Source: Gemmatimonadaceae bacterium
GTDB lineage: Bacteria; Gemmatimonadota; Gemmatimonadetes; Gemmatimonadales; Gemmatimonadaceae
DNA length: 24,578 bases
Direction of reading: 5' to 3'
Assembly (NCBI GenBank): GCA_014379705.1
Contig: JACMLI010000217.1
Location: 1-24,578 of the forward strand
Made by a program: the position numbers and the translations under genes. The notes under the pieces are model-generated. The model was not told where the DNA came from and did no database searches. It worked only from the letters and a program-made list of their open reading frames with translations. Shown here piece after piece: positions 1 through 8,731 of this stretch; the first letter of the stretch is position 1, and each line of letters begins with the position of its first letter.

Positions 1-819
1 CTCCACCTCTGCATGGTGACCGTGCAGCACGGCGCGATGCTGAAGATGCTGGCGGGGCAGAATGCCGGCGTGGGGCGCGTGAACGGCGTGGGGGTGCGGG
101 AGTTCGCGGGCACCGGCGGCGCGCGTGCCGCGCTCTTCGCGACGTCCATGGGCCTCATCGTGCTGATGGCGGCGACGATGGTGTTCGAGTACACCGGGGT
201 GCCGAACATGCATCACTCCCCGCTCTTCTTTCAGATCTCGGGCGGGATCTTCCCGCTGTTGCTGCTGGCGGTGGCGCGCGCTGGTGGCGGGCGCTACCCG
301 GCGACGATCGCGGCCGCGACGTACACGGTGATCATGCTCGTGATGAGCTGGATCCTCGCGCTTGTGCCGGCCGTACCCATGCTCGCGCCGATCTACAACC
401 CGATCACCAGGCTCATTCCACCCGGCTTCCCGATCCTGTTGATCGTGCCGGCGCTCGCCATCGACCTCCTGCATCGTCGCCTGACGAGCCGCAGCGACTG
501 GCTCCTCGCCGCGTCGGTCGGCGTGGTGTTCGTCCTCGCACTCCTCGCCGTGCAGTGGCCCTTCGCATCGTTCCTGCTCACGCTCGAGCAGCCCAACTAC
601 CTCTTCGGCACCGGGTACTGGGAGTACCACGCCCGCCTCGGTCCATGGACGCGGGTCTTCTTCGACGTGCCGGGGTACACCTGGAACCAGCGCGAGATGA
701 CGGGCGCGCTGGACGTTCCCGCGATGGCGAGGGCGGTCGGCATTGCCATCCTCCTCGCCGTTGCTTCCAGTCGTTTGGGAATCTGGTGGGGGGAGTGGAT
801 GCGTCGCGTGCGCCGGTGA
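1..819 (+). CDS. multi-pass membrane protein of unknown function, probably 5'-truncated by the window edge
   Basis: The reading frame is open to base 1. The first visible ATG is at 13, but the ~37 residues after it look like a loop rather than a natural N-terminus, so the true start may lie upstream. Counted from that ATG, about six hydrophobic segments can be seen, near residues 38-60, 68-88, 95-120, 137-153, 163-190 and 238-258. A loop contains NMHHSP, and a long polar Tyr/Trp-rich loop (about 193-237) precedes the last helix. The protein ends in a basic tail (RRVRR). The stop codon overlaps the GTG start of the next gene by 4 nt (GTGA), so the two are translationally coupled and probably work together in the inner membrane. 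I do not recognise the family. The His pair in a loop and the His-rich partner make a metal-related role possible, but this is inference. Confidence 0.7.
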   Translation, partial: LHLCMVTVQHGAMLKMLAGQNAGVGRVNGVGVREFAGTGGARAALFATSMGLIVLMAATMVFEYTGVPNMHHSPLFFQISGGIFPLLLLAVARAGGGRYPATIAAATYTVIMLVMSWILALVPAVPMLAPIYNPITRLIPPGFPILLIVPALAIDLLHRRLTSRSDWLLAASVGVVFVLALLAVQWPFASFLLTLEQPNYLFGTGYWEYHARLGPWTRVFFDVPGYTWNQREMTGALDVPAMARAVGIAILLAVASSRLGIWWGEWMRRVRR

Positions 820-2324
820 TCGTGGTACGCGCGCTCGCGCGGCTCCTGGGCGCCGTCACGCTGTGCCTCGTGGCCAGCGCGCACCTGGGGAGTCCCGACA
901 CCTGGTTTCAGGGCAACGCGGGACCCTATCCCGTGCGCGCGGTCATCCGGCTCCCAGGGGTGATCCCGGGCCTGGCGCAGATCGACATCAACGTCACCGG
1001 GGAGGGTGTGTCGCAGGTGACGGCGCAGCCGGTGATCTTCGACGCCGGCACCGGCGGTGCACCCCCAGCGGACGTCGCGGAACCGGTGGCCGGGCGCCCG
1101 GGTGCGTATCACGCCGAGCTGTGGTTCATGCAGCCGGGTTCATTCAGCGTGCACATCGCGGTGCGCGGCACCCAAGGCGAGGGGACCGTGGTGGTACCGG
1201 TCGCCGCAGTCGCCGAGCGCCAGATTCCGCTGTATCCCTGGCTCGGCTGGATCCTGTCCGCGTTAGGCATCCTGCTCTTCGTGGGCGCGGTCACGATCGT
1301 GCGCGCGGCGGCGACCGATGGCGTGACGGCCCCGGGCTCACCGCCCCCGGCGGGCGCCGCCCGCAAGGGCACCCTGTGGGCGATCCTCGGCGGTGTCGTC
1401 ATCTGCCTTGGCCTGCTCGGGGCACGCAACTGGTGGCGCAACGTGGAGGCGGAGTACCGCTCGGAGCTCTACCGGCCGTTCACGGCGGCGGCCACCGTGG
1501 ATACCTCGGGAGGCGCGCGGCAGCTGCAGTTCACGATCACCGACAGCGTGTGGCGGAACCGCCAACCGCGGGCGTCGTGGGAACGCTTCACCGTGAGCCC
1601 GCTCGTGCCCGACCATGGGAAGCTCATGCACCTCTTCCTGATGCGGCAGGACGGGGAGCCGTCGGCGTTCGCCCACCTCCATCCGCTCTCGACGGATTCG
1701 ATGACGTTCCGCGCGTCGTTAGGGGCACTCGCCGCCGGCCGGTACCGGGCGTATGCCGACGTAGTGCACGAGACGGGGCTGTCGCAGACCCTCGTCGCCG
1801 ACGTCACTGTGCCGGCGGGCGCCGGGAATCCCCCGACCGTCGACGCAGACGACGCGACGTTCGAGGGCTCCCCGACGGGGGCGACATTCACGCTGCAGGA
1901 TGGTGCCACCATCACGTGGGAAGGGAAGCCGGATTCGCTGGCTGCGGGTGCCGACGCCACACTCACGTTCACGGTCCGCGAGGCCGATGGGAGCGTGGCT
2001 CGGCTCGTGCCGTACCTCGGAATGCCCGGCCACGCGGTGGTATATCGCACCGATGGCCAGGTCTACATCCACTTGCACCCCAACGGCACCATCTCGATGG
2101 TCGCCCAGCAGGCGTTAGGCAGCCGCCGCCCGACGGACACGCTCCCGGGTATGCTCGCCCGCCGGCTGACCGCGGACGCCATGGCGATGGCGCACGACCC
2201 GACGTTCGATGGTCGCTTCACCTTCCCCTACGCCTTCCCCAGTCCGGGGCAATACCGAGTCTGGGTTCAGGTGCGCCGTCCGTTGGGTGTAGTGACCGCC
2301 CCGTTCGACATGACCGTCCGCTGA
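816..2324 (+). CDS. FixH/YtkA-like exported membrane protein with duplicated HLHP motifs
   Basis: I start this 502-residue protein at the GTG overlapping the previous stop. This gives a classic signal sequence (basic residues, then LLGAVTLCLVAS) and removes an upstream extension that merely runs inside the previous gene. The order is: signal peptide about 1-22; a beta-rich exported domain about 25-135 of the FixH/YtkA type; a helix about 141-163; a linker rich in Gly/Pro/Ala; a second helix about 187-206; then a large exported C-terminal region. That region holds two similar beta units. The first has H272 and H287-L-H289-P; the second has H406 and H419-L-H421-P and ends with the FixH/YtkA-like phrase PGQYRVWVQV. 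Paired HLHP motifs suggest copper or other metal binding, which is inference. Three rare TTA codons occur here, each followed by GGN. Confidence 0.75.
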   Translation: MIVVRALARLLGAVTLCLVASAHLGSPDTWFQGNAGPYPVRAVIRLPGVIPGLAQIDINVTGEGVSQVTAQPVIFDAGTGGAPPADVAEPVAGRPGAYHAELWFMQPGSFSVHIAVRGTQGEGTVVVPVAAVAERQIPLYPWLGWILSALGILLFVGAVTIVRAAATDGVTAPGSPPPAGAARKGTLWAILGGVVICLGLLGARNWWRNVEAEYRSELYRPFTAAATVDTSGGARQLQFTITDSVWRNRQPRASWERFTVSPLVPDHGKLMHLFLMRQDGEPSAFAHLHPLSTDSMTFRASLGALAAGRYRAYADVVHETGLSQTLVADVTVPAGAGNPPTVDADDATFEGSPTGATFTLQDGATITWEGKPDSLAAGADATLTFTVREADGSVARLVPYLGMPGHAVVYRTDGQVYIHLHPNGTISMVAQQALGSRRPTDTLPGMLARRLTADAMAMAHDPTFDGRFTFPYAFPSPGQYRVWVQVRRPLGVVTAPFDMTVR

Positions 2325-2389
2325 CGGCACAGCGGAGCCGCGCACTAGATTCCGTCCCGCCCGTCCGCCCATCCGTCCATCGTCTGTCC

Positions 2390-3562
2390 GTGCCCTTCCA
2401 CGCCCCCCCTCGCTTCCCTCGCGGCTTCCGCTGCGCCAGCCGCAACGTCGGCCTCAAGCCAAGCGCGCCTGACCTCGCCCTGTTCACGAGTGACGTCGAC
2501 GCGACCGCCGCCGCGATCTTCACACGCAATCACTTTCCCGGCGCACCGGTGATCGTGGGTCGCGAGGCGATCAAGGCCGGCGTGCTCCGCGCCATCGTCG
2601 CCAACAGCAAGTGCTCGAACGTGGCCACGGGCGAAGAGGGCGTCGAGAAGGCGCGCCGCATGGCGGCCGCCTGCGCCACCGAAGTCGGCACCGTGGCGGG
2701 TCACGTGCTCGTGAGTTCCACCGGCGTGATTGGCGTGCCGCTCCCGATCGAGAAGATCGAACGCGGCATCGTCGGCATGTCGGCCGACCTCCAGACGGAT
2801 CCGCTGGTCGGTGCGAGCGGCATCATGACGACGGACACGCACCCCAAGGCCATCTCGCTCACCGTTCCCGGCAGCGACGCGGTGATCACGTGGGTCGCCA
2901 AGGGTTCGGGGATGATCGAGCCCAACATGGCGACGATGCTCTGCTACATCTTCACCGATGCGAGCGTCCCCGCCGTCGACCTTGATCGCCTGCTCCGGGA
3001 GGCCGCGCACACCACGTTCAACATGCTCTCCGTCGACACCGACACGAGCACGTCGGACACGTGCGTGCTCATGGCGAATGGACACGCGGGCCCCGTGGAC
3101 CTGGGCGCGTTCGCGGGCGCCCTGCTCGAGGGCTGCACGCGCATGACCGAGATCCTCGCCCGCGATGGTGAGGGCGCCGAGCACTTGCTGCGGGTGCAGG
3201 TACGGAACGCGCACAGTGACGAGGACGCGCGCACCGTCGCCAAGGCGATCAACAATTCGCCCCTCATCAAGACCATGGTGCACGGCGCCGATCCCAACGT
3301 CGGCCGCATCCTGATGGCGATCGGCAAGTGCTTCGACTGCACGATCGTGCCCGATCGCACCGACGCGTGGGTGAACGGCTACCAGGTCGTCGCTGGCGGG
3401 CGCCGCCTCCCGTTCGATGAAGCCATCGTGCGGACGGCCCTCGCCACCGAACTCGTCGAGCTCGAGGTATCGTTAGGTGCCGGCTCGGCCTCGGCGACGG
3501 CGTGGGGATGCGACCTCACCCGCGGGTACGTGGACGAGAACGCCGCCTACTTCAGCTCCTGA
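2390..3562 (+). CDS. argJ: bifunctional glutamate N-acetyltransferase / ornithine acetyltransferase ArgJ
   Basis: ArgJ moves the acetyl group from N-acetylornithine to glutamate in the cyclic arginine pathway, and in some bacteria also makes N-acetylglutamate from acetyl-CoA. It acts in the cytoplasm. The 390-residue product is of normal family length. The key autoprocessing site is visible: KGSGMIEPNMATML, with T182 as the Thr that becomes the N-terminal nucleophile of the beta chain (cleavage A181/T182). Other family signatures are STGVIG near residue 108 and NSPLIKTMVHGADPNVGRI near 287. I chose GTG at 2390 because it yields VPFHAP..FRCASRNVGLK, the usual ArgJ N-terminus; the frame stays open far upstream but only as a shadow of the previous gene. 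No other arg gene is in the window. Whether it is bifunctional cannot be read from sequence alone. Confidence 0.95.
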   Translation: MPFHAPPRFPRGFRCASRNVGLKPSAPDLALFTSDVDATAAAIFTRNHFPGAPVIVGREAIKAGVLRAIVANSKCSNVATGEEGVEKARRMAAACATEVGTVAGHVLVSSTGVIGVPLPIEKIERGIVGMSADLQTDPLVGASGIMTTDTHPKAISLTVPGSDAVITWVAKGSGMIEPNMATMLCYIFTDASVPAVDLDRLLREAAHTTFNMLSVDTDTSTSDTCVLMANGHAGPVDLGAFAGALLEGCTRMTEILARDGEGAEHLLRVQVRNAHSDEDARTVAKAINNSPLIKTMVHGADPNVGRILMAIGKCFDCTIVPDRTDAWVNGYQVVAGGRRLPFDEAIVRTALATELVELEVSLGAGSASATAWGCDLTRGYVDENAAYFSS

Positions 3563-3568
3563 CGCCCC

Positions 3569-4240
3569 ATGGCCGCCGCGGATACGCCCCTCACGATCGA
3601 CACGTCGAAAGGCCCGGTCAGCGCGCTCCTCGACGCCGCGAGCACGCCGTCGTTTGTCTACGTGCTCGCGCATGGCGCCGGCGCCGGCATGCGGCACGCA
3701 TTCATGCAGGCGATCGCGACCGGCCTCGTGGCCCGCGGCGCGGCGTGCCTGCGCTACCAGTTTCCCTACATGGAAGCGGGGAAGAACCGCGTCGACTCTC
3801 CCGATGTTGCCGTCGAAACGGTGAACCAGGCGGTGGCTCGTGCCGCCGCACGCCTCCCGGGCGTCCCGATCATCGCCGGCGGCAAGTCGTTCGGCGGACG
3901 CATGACGTCAGAGGCACAATCGCGCGCACCGCTGCCTGGTGTGCTCGGCCTCGCGTTCCTCGGATACCCGCTGCATCCACCAGGCAAGCCGGGTACGACA
4001 CGTGCCGAACACCTGTCGCTCGTGAAGATTCCGATGCTCTTCATGCAGGGCAGTCGTGACGAGTTCGCCAAGCTCGAACTCCTCGAACCCACCGTCGGAG
4101 CCCTCGGTCCCTCGGCGACGCTTGTGCTCACCCCAGACGGCGATCATTCGTTCAACGTCCGGAAGAGCAGTGGCAGCACCACCGCGCAGGCAGTGCAGGG
4201 ATTGTGCGACACCCTCGTCACCTGGTCCAGCCGACTCTGA
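3569..4240 (+). CDS. small alpha/beta hydrolase (KANL3/Tex30, dienelactone-hydrolase-like)
   Basis: This 223-residue cytosolic protein has an alpha/beta-hydrolase core with no signal peptide. The oxyanion region is AHGAGAGM (about 34-41), and the nucleophile elbow is GGKSFGGRM with S107. D164 in GSRDEF and H193 in GDHSF complete a plausible Ser-Asp-His triad in the correct order. The sequence matches the family of bacterial proteins related to human TEX30/KANSL3, whose substrates are mostly unknown; an esterase or thioesterase activity is likely but not specific. It starts 6 nt after the argJ stop and so is probably co-transcribed with it, although no metabolic link is evident. The 119 nt between its stop and the convergent gene at 4360 show no convincing terminator or other element. 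Confidence 0.85.
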   Translation: MAAADTPLTIDTSKGPVSALLDAASTPSFVYVLAHGAGAGMRHAFMQAIATGLVARGAACLRYQFPYMEAGKNRVDSPDVAVETVNQAVARAAARLPGVPIIAGGKSFGGRMTSEAQSRAPLPGVLGLAFLGYPLHPPGKPGTTRAEHLSLVKIPMLFMQGSRDEFAKLELLEPTVGALGPSATLVLTPDGDHSFNVRKSSGSTTAQAVQGLCDTLVTWSSRL

Positions 4241-4359
4241 GTCGCCTCGGCGTTGCGTGCCTGCTGCTCCTCACCTTGCACGCCCCCACGATCCTCCTGC
4301 CCCTCACCGTCCGGCGCAGCACGGGCTTCGAGCAGCCGCACTGTAGTTAGGCAGCGCGC

Positions 4360-5181
4360 TCAGGGCGTGGGGAGCGCGCCACTCGCTCGAATCACCGCCT
4401 GGCCGGCCGGGCTGCGGGCGAAAGCAAGGAAGCGCTCGACGATCAACGGTGGTCGGGCCGCGGAGACGAAGTACGCCGGGCGCACGAGTCGATACCGCCC
4501 GCGCGTCACCTCGTCGGGAGTGGGTGCCACGCCGTCCACGCCGATGGCCCGCATGCGCCCCTCGTTCTGCTGCACGACCGTCGCCGTGATCACGCCGATC
4601 GCCCCGACATTCGACTGGATCGCGCGGGCCATGTCATCGGTCGTCTCGACCACTGCCACCGACGGCGGGACCGCGACGCCCTTGAGGCAGGCGATGCCAT
4701 CGCGGATCACTTCCGTGTCCACCTCCGCCTCCGGGCGCAGGATCGCCATGAGGCGCAGCTGGGCGCCGCCGAACGACGCCCACGTCGACGCCTGCCCGGA
4801 GAACACGTCGCACAGCTGGCCGGCGCTCAGGCTCGCCACCGTCACCGACGGATGCACGGCAAATACCACCGGCGACACCGCGACGCGATGCGCCGCCATG
4901 CCCTGTTTCGCGAGGTCCGCCATGTCGAGCCCGTGGCTCGCGAGCGCAATGTGGATGCTCCGGGCAGCAAGGGCCTCGAGCCGGGCCTTGCCGCCAAGTC
5001 CGCCACCAAAGGTCACCACCACCGATGGATCATGCGCCTGGAATGCCGCACCCACCGCCCTCGCCAGCGGCATCACGCCATTGGACCCATCGATGCGCAG
5101 GGTATCCACGCCCGGGCGTTGCGCAGGAAGCGTCGTGGCCAGGCCGACGATCGCGGCCGCAAGCAGGGAGAGTCGTGTCAC
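4360..5181 (-). CDS. PstS-like periplasmic substrate-binding protein (orphan)
   Basis: The product is 273 residues from the GTG at 5181, which overlaps the preceding gene's stop (GTGA) and gives a clean signal peptide (VTRLSLLAAAIVGLATTLPAQ, cleavage near residue 21). A longer in-frame ATG at 5259 only adds an Arg-rich shadow. The mature protein has the phosphate-binding-protein-like fold: DGSNG at about 32-35 in the first ligand loop, GGGLGGKARLEAL about 59-71, and IALASHGL about 78-85, where PstS proteins have the GASD-type loop. The C-terminal AFARSPAGQAVI is typical of PBP_like_2 proteins. No pstC, pstA or pstB lies nearby, so it could be a solitary binder or sensor of phosphate or another oxyanion. 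The family call is good; the ligand is unknown. Confidence 0.8.
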   Translation of the reverse strand: MTRLSLLAAAIVGLATTLPAQRPGVDTLRIDGSNGVMPLARAVGAAFQAHDPSVVVTFGGGLGGKARLEALAARSIHIALASHGLDMADLAKQGMAAHRVAVSPVVFAVHPSVTVASLSAGQLCDVFSGQASTWASFGGAQLRLMAILRPEAEVDTEVIRDGIACLKGVAVPPSVAVVETTDDMARAIQSNVGAIGVITATVVQQNEGRMRAIGVDGVAPTPDEVTRGRYRLVRPAYFVSAARPPLIVERFLAFARSPAGQAVIRASGALPTP

Positions 5182-5573
5182 GCGTCGGGAGGGTGTCCGT
5201 TGGCCGGGCCGAAGTCGCCCTCGGGAAGGTACGTCGCGGCGGACGGGTCGCCGAGCCATTCGTAGGTGTTCACCATCGCCTCGCTGCCATCGGGGAGTAC
5301 GGCCGTGATGGGCTGCAACTGGAAGTCGGACCCTTCATACCCATCGAGCGCCCGCTGCATCTCCTCCCGCCGCTCGGCCGGGATGCGAAACACCTCGCCC
5401 GCCACCGGACCGCCGCTCCCGTCCGGCTGGAACCCGGGATGCCACGAGACGCGATACAACTTGCCACGTGTCGTGGCCCGGTCGACGTACTCCGCGCAAC
5501 GCAACAACGGATGATGGCGCTGGACCCGATCGCGGCGCAGCGAGCCGTACACGAAGAGGAGGAGGTCGTTCAT
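5178..5573 (-). CDS. gamma-glutamylcyclotransferase / AIG2-like protein
   Basis: A 131-residue protein from the ATG at 5573; upstream in-frame starts would place it across the divergent promoter region. It has the cyclotransferase-fold signature FVYGSLR (Y9-G10-S11-L12), a downstream HPLL, the segment GKLYRVSWHPGF, VAGEVFRI and the conserved acid in LDGYEG (E80), the family's catalytic Glu position. Family members open gamma-glutamyl amides with release of 5-oxoproline, or remove related amine adducts; substrates differ and cannot be assigned here. It is cytosolic with no signal. Its stop overlaps the GTG of an exported phosphate-binding-like protein, an unusual partner. It is divergent from the peptidase gene at 5663, with 89 bp between starts. 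Confidence 0.85.
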   Translation of the reverse strand: MNDLLLFVYGSLRRDRVQRHHPLLRCAEYVDRATTRGKLYRVSWHPGFQPDGSGGPVAGEVFRIPAERREEMQRALDGYEGSDFQLQPITAVLPDGSEAMVNTYEWLGDPSAATYLPEGDFGPANGHPPDA

Positions 5574-5591
5574 CGAGGTGGGCGTAGAACG

Positions 5592-5619
5592 TTGCCGGCG
5601 CGTGGTCCACCCATAGAAT
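5592..5619 (+). promoter_or_regulatory. candidate sigma-70-type promoter for the prolyl oligopeptidase gene
   Basis: A -35-like TTGCCG (5592-5597) and a -10-like TAGAAT (5614-5619, five of six consensus bases) are separated by 16 bp. Transcription would start near 5627 and leave a ~36-nt leader that contains GGAGG at 5653-5657, five bases before the GTG start at 5663. It sits in the 89-bp gap between divergent genes. The call is by eye only. Confidence 0.45.
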
Positions 5620-5662
5620 AGCGTCGCTGGCGCGCCGCGGCGCATTCCCCCCGGAGGTACAC

Positions 5663-7798
5663 GTGCAGAGCTTCGTCCTTTCCTGTGGTCCCCGTCAACT
5701 CTGCAGCGCGGGACGGAGGTTCGCGGTCCTCGGCGCCGTGCTGCTCTCGGCGTGCTCGGGGAAAGAAGAGTGGCGCCCGCCGGAGACCCGGCTGGTGACC
5801 GTGACCGACACGCTGCACGGTGTTCCGATCGCCGATCCGTATCGCTGGCTCGAGGACCAGGCCTCGCCCGAGGTGTTGTTGTGGATCTCGAAGCAGGAGA
5901 GCCATGCCGACTCCGTGCTCGGCCCCACAACCCCATGGCGCGACTCGGTGCACGCTCGACTGACGCAGCTGATGGACGTGCCGGCCGTGGGTGCGCCTCG
6001 CAAGGCGGGAAACTGGGAGTACTTCACGCTGCGAAAGCGCGGCGAGCTCGTTGGCTCGATCTACCGCCGCAAGGCGCCGGCAACGCCCAGCGTGGTGTCT
6101 CCGGACGGTGACTATGAGAGCGTGCTCGACGCCATGTCGATCCGCGACGACGGCACCACCAGCGTCGGTCTCGAGGGCTTTTCCAATGATGGAAGTCTCA
6201 TGATCTACTCGATCCGCGACGGCGGTACCGACGAGACGTCGATCCACGTGCGCGACCTCGCCACGGGCAGGGACCTTCCCGATTCGCTCCGCGCCGCGCT
6301 GTATGGCGGCGTATCGCTCGCTCCCGATGGCAAGGGACTCTACTTCGTCCATCGCTCGCGCACCGAGGGGCCGCGCTTCAAGTACCACCGGCTGGGGGCG
6401 GATACGGAATCGGATTCAACGATTTTCGGCGCGGGGTATGCGCCCACCGCGTTCCTGAACGCGTCGACCGTGGAGAACGGGAAGTACCGCATGTACACCG
6501 TGGGACACGGGTGGGCACGCAACGAGGTGTTCCTGCAGGACACGAAGTCGGGCGAGCTCCAGGACCTGACGAAGGGACTCACCGGGCACTTCTCGCCACA
6601 GTTTGTCGACGGCAGCCTGCTGGTGCGCACGGACTACGAGGCCCCGCGCGGCCGCGTGGTGAAGGTCGACATGGCCGATCCGTCGCCCGCCAAGTGGAAG
6701 GACGTCATTCCGCAGCGCGATTCGCTGACGCTCGATGGCTTCACCACGATCGACGGCAAGCTGTACGTGACGTGGATCGCCGACGTGAGCCATCGCATCA
6801 CGGTGCACGACATGAGCGGCAGGCCGACAGGCGAGGTGGCACTTCCGCCCCACGCGTCGGCAAACATTCGCGGGTTTGGCAAGGGCGTTGCCCTGCTGAC
6901 CGTGAATCGGTTCTCCAACCCCACCGAGACGTGGCGGGTGAACCTCGCGACCGGGGAACGCACCCTCTGGGAGCAGCCCGACACGCCGTTCGACACGTCA
7001 GCGGTCGAGGTGAAGCAGGTGTGGTATACGTCGAAGGACGGCACGCGCGCCCCGATGTACCTCCTGCAGAAGCGCGGCGCCGTGAAGAACGCCAACACGC
7101 CCGTGCTCCTCAGTGGATACGGCGGCTTCACGCTCAGCCTCATGCCCCGCTTCGACGCACGGGCGGCATGGTGGGTGGAGCAGGGCGGGATCTTTGCCCA
7201 GGCCACGCTGCGCGGTGGGAATGAATACGGCGAGACGTGGCACCAGGGGGGCATGCTGCGCAACAAGCAGCACGTCTTCGACGACTTCATCGCCGCCGGC
7301 CAGTTCCTCGTGGACAGCGGATACACGAGCCCGTCGCACCTCGCGATCCGCGGTGGCAGCAATGGCGGCTTGCTCATGGGCGCGTCGATCACGCAGCGAC
7401 CCGACCTCTATCGCGTGGCGTACATCGGCGCGCCGGACCTCGACATGGTGCGCTTCTACGCGTTCACGACGCACAACAACATGCCCGCCCTGCTCGAGTA
7501 CGGGGACGCGTCCCGCAAGGAAGAGTTTGACGCGATCGTGCAGTACTCGCCGTACCAGAACATCAAGGACGGCACGCGCTATCCGCGCGTGATGGTACAG
7601 ACCGGGATGAACGACACGCGCGTGCCGCCGTGGCAGGCCCGCAAGTTCGCCGCCCGCCTGCTGCGGGCGACGACCTCAGGGGAGCCGGTGATCCTCTACC
7701 ACGACCTGCGATCGGGACATGCCGGCGGTCGCTCGATCACCAGCTCGATCGACATGGCGACGAAGGAGATGGACTTCCTCTTCAACGCCGTGCGCTGA
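5663..7798 (+). CDS. prolyl oligopeptidase family serine peptidase (S9A), lipoprotein
   Basis: Prolyl oligopeptidases cut short peptides after proline. The 711-residue length matches the family. The GTG start is set by GGAGG at 5653-5657. The N-terminus is a lipoprotein signal with lipobox LSAC (C31), so the enzyme is probably anchored in an outer or periplasmic membrane face, whereas many S9A enzymes are cytosolic. After DPYRWLED (about 58-65), a typical S9A opening, comes a seven-bladed propeller region to about residue 440, then the hydrolase domain with GYGGF, RGGNEYGE and the nucleophile motif GGSNGG (S566). D651 in GMNDTRV and H686 in SGHAGG complete the triad. It is a single-gene unit convergent with the permease gene, with only 3 bp between the stops. 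Its likely role is scavenging of proline-containing peptides. Confidence 0.93.
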   Translation: MQSFVLSCGPRQLCSAGRRFAVLGAVLLSACSGKEEWRPPETRLVTVTDTLHGVPIADPYRWLEDQASPEVLLWISKQESHADSVLGPTTPWRDSVHARLTQLMDVPAVGAPRKAGNWEYFTLRKRGELVGSIYRRKAPATPSVVSPDGDYESVLDAMSIRDDGTTSVGLEGFSNDGSLMIYSIRDGGTDETSIHVRDLATGRDLPDSLRAALYGGVSLAPDGKGLYFVHRSRTEGPRFKYHRLGADTESDSTIFGAGYAPTAFLNASTVENGKYRMYTVGHGWARNEVFLQDTKSGELQDLTKGLTGHFSPQFVDGSLLVRTDYEAPRGRVVKVDMADPSPAKWKDVIPQRDSLTLDGFTTIDGKLYVTWIADVSHRITVHDMSGRPTGEVALPPHASANIRGFGKGVALLTVNRFSNPTETWRVNLATGERTLWEQPDTPFDTSAVEVKQVWYTSKDGTRAPMYLLQKRGAVKNANTPVLLSGYGGFTLSLMPRFDARAAWWVEQGGIFAQATLRGGNEYGETWHQGGMLRNKQHVFDDFIAAGQFLVDSGYTSPSHLAIRGGSNGGLLMGASITQRPDLYRVAYIGAPDLDMVRFYAFTTHNNMPALLEYGDASRKEEFDAIVQYSPYQNIKDGTRYPRVMVQTGMNDTRVPPWQARKFAARLLRATTSGEPVILYHDLRSGHAGGRSITSSIDMATKEMDFLFNAVR

Positions 7799-7801
7799 CG
7801 A

Positions 7802-8731
7802 CTACGCGGTGGCGCGCTTCGCGGAGCGCGCCGCCATGAGCAGGGTGTACGCCGTGTACAGGATGACGACGAGCACGACCCAGCGGAGCACGTTGAGCGG
7901 GAGCGACTTCACCACGTAAGCGGCCAGCAGCACGGCCGGGATGCCGCCGAGCGCGAGGCCAAGGGCCGCCTTCGCGTCGAAACCGCCAGTGCGAATGAAC
8001 TTCGCGCTGGCGACCGGCATCAGGAACGCGCACGAGCCCATCATGATCGGGAAGGCCGCCGTCACGTTCATGCCGAGCATGCTGACGAGGATGAGGCACG
8101 GGGCATAGAGCCCGATGCCAAGCGTCATCAGCGCCCCCAGGACAAAATTGCCCGCCATGCCGGCGAACAGCATCGGTCCGCTGACGCCGAGCGCCGTTCC
8201 GCCCGACGGCGTAAGCCCGAGCAGCGATGACAGCATTAGGAGAGCGGCCGTGAGGAGGGCGAGGCCCATCCCCAGCTGGATCTTCGTGCGCGAGAGCCCC
8301 GAGACCACCCCAGCCCCAATCCAGGAGCCGGCCACCGCCGAGATGATCATCAGGATCAGGGTCTTGGACTCGACCGGAACGATCGTCGTGAAGATGAACG
8401 TCTGGGCGATCGTTGGGAGCGTATGCCCGACGTTCAGCGTCCCGGGGATCTTCTCGTCTGGCACCGATTTGAGGAACCGAAAGGCAGAGGTCGTGGGGGC
8501 GAAGGAGCCGATGCCAAGGGTGTCGAAAAAGTTGGTGACGAACCCGAGGCCCAGGCCGAGCGGGGTTGGGGTGGTATCGGCCGCCCGGCCGGCCGCCCGC
8601 TGGGCCATGACGCCGCGGACGAGGGCAATGATGTAGAGGATCGTGACGACAGCGAGGGCGCCGAGGAGCGCCAGCTTGGCCGTGTCAGCACCGGAGGCGG
8701 CGGCGGTCGCCGCGGCGGTTGTGTCCTGCAT
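7802..8731 (-). CDS. TSUP (TauE/SafE) family membrane permease
   Basis: A 309-residue polytopic membrane protein with about eight hydrophobic segments, beginning after a short Ala/Thr-rich N-terminus. The duplicated TSUP hallmarks are visible: GLGLGFVTNFFDTLGIGSF in the first half, and a second half with GNFVLGALMTLGIGLYAPC followed by MGSCAFLMPVAS. TSUP proteins move sulfite, sulfonates, sulfoacetate or other organic anions across the inner membrane; substrate cannot be predicted. No sulfur-metabolism gene is near. It lies 130 nt downstream of the PQQ sugar dehydrogenase gene on the same strand, so export or uptake of an acidic sugar product is conceivable but speculative. The 130-nt gap shows no clear terminator. 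Confidence 0.9.
   Translation of the reverse strand: MQDTTAAATAAASGADTAKLALLGALAVVTILYIIALVRGVMAQRAAGRAADTTPTPLGLGLGFVTNFFDTLGIGSFAPTTSAFRFLKSVPDEKIPGTLNVGHTLPTIAQTFIFTTIVPVESKTLILMIISAVAGSWIGAGVVSGLSRTKIQLGMGLALLTAALLMLSSLLGLTPSGGTALGVSGPMLFAGMAGNFVLGALMTLGIGLYAPCLILVSMLGMNVTAAFPIMMGSCAFLMPVASAKFIRTGGFDAKAALGLALGGIPAVLLAAYVVKSLPLNVLRWVVLVVILYTAYTLLMAARSAKRATA

Noticed and set aside
743..2389. Upstream extension of the argJ reading frame by ~549 codons
   Set aside because: The extension is an out-of-frame shadow of the FixH-like gene; ArgJ similarity begins only at the GTG at 2390.
4241..4359. Possible terminator or small RNA in the 119-bp convergent gap
   Set aside because: No stem of useful length with a T-tract on either strand was found; it only contains a GTTAGG hexamer at 4346.
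4253..5308. 351-codon plus-strand open frame across the binding-protein gene
   Set aside because: Composition is Ser/Arg/Ala/Thr-rich without motifs, while the opposite strand encodes a protein with signal peptide and PBP motifs.
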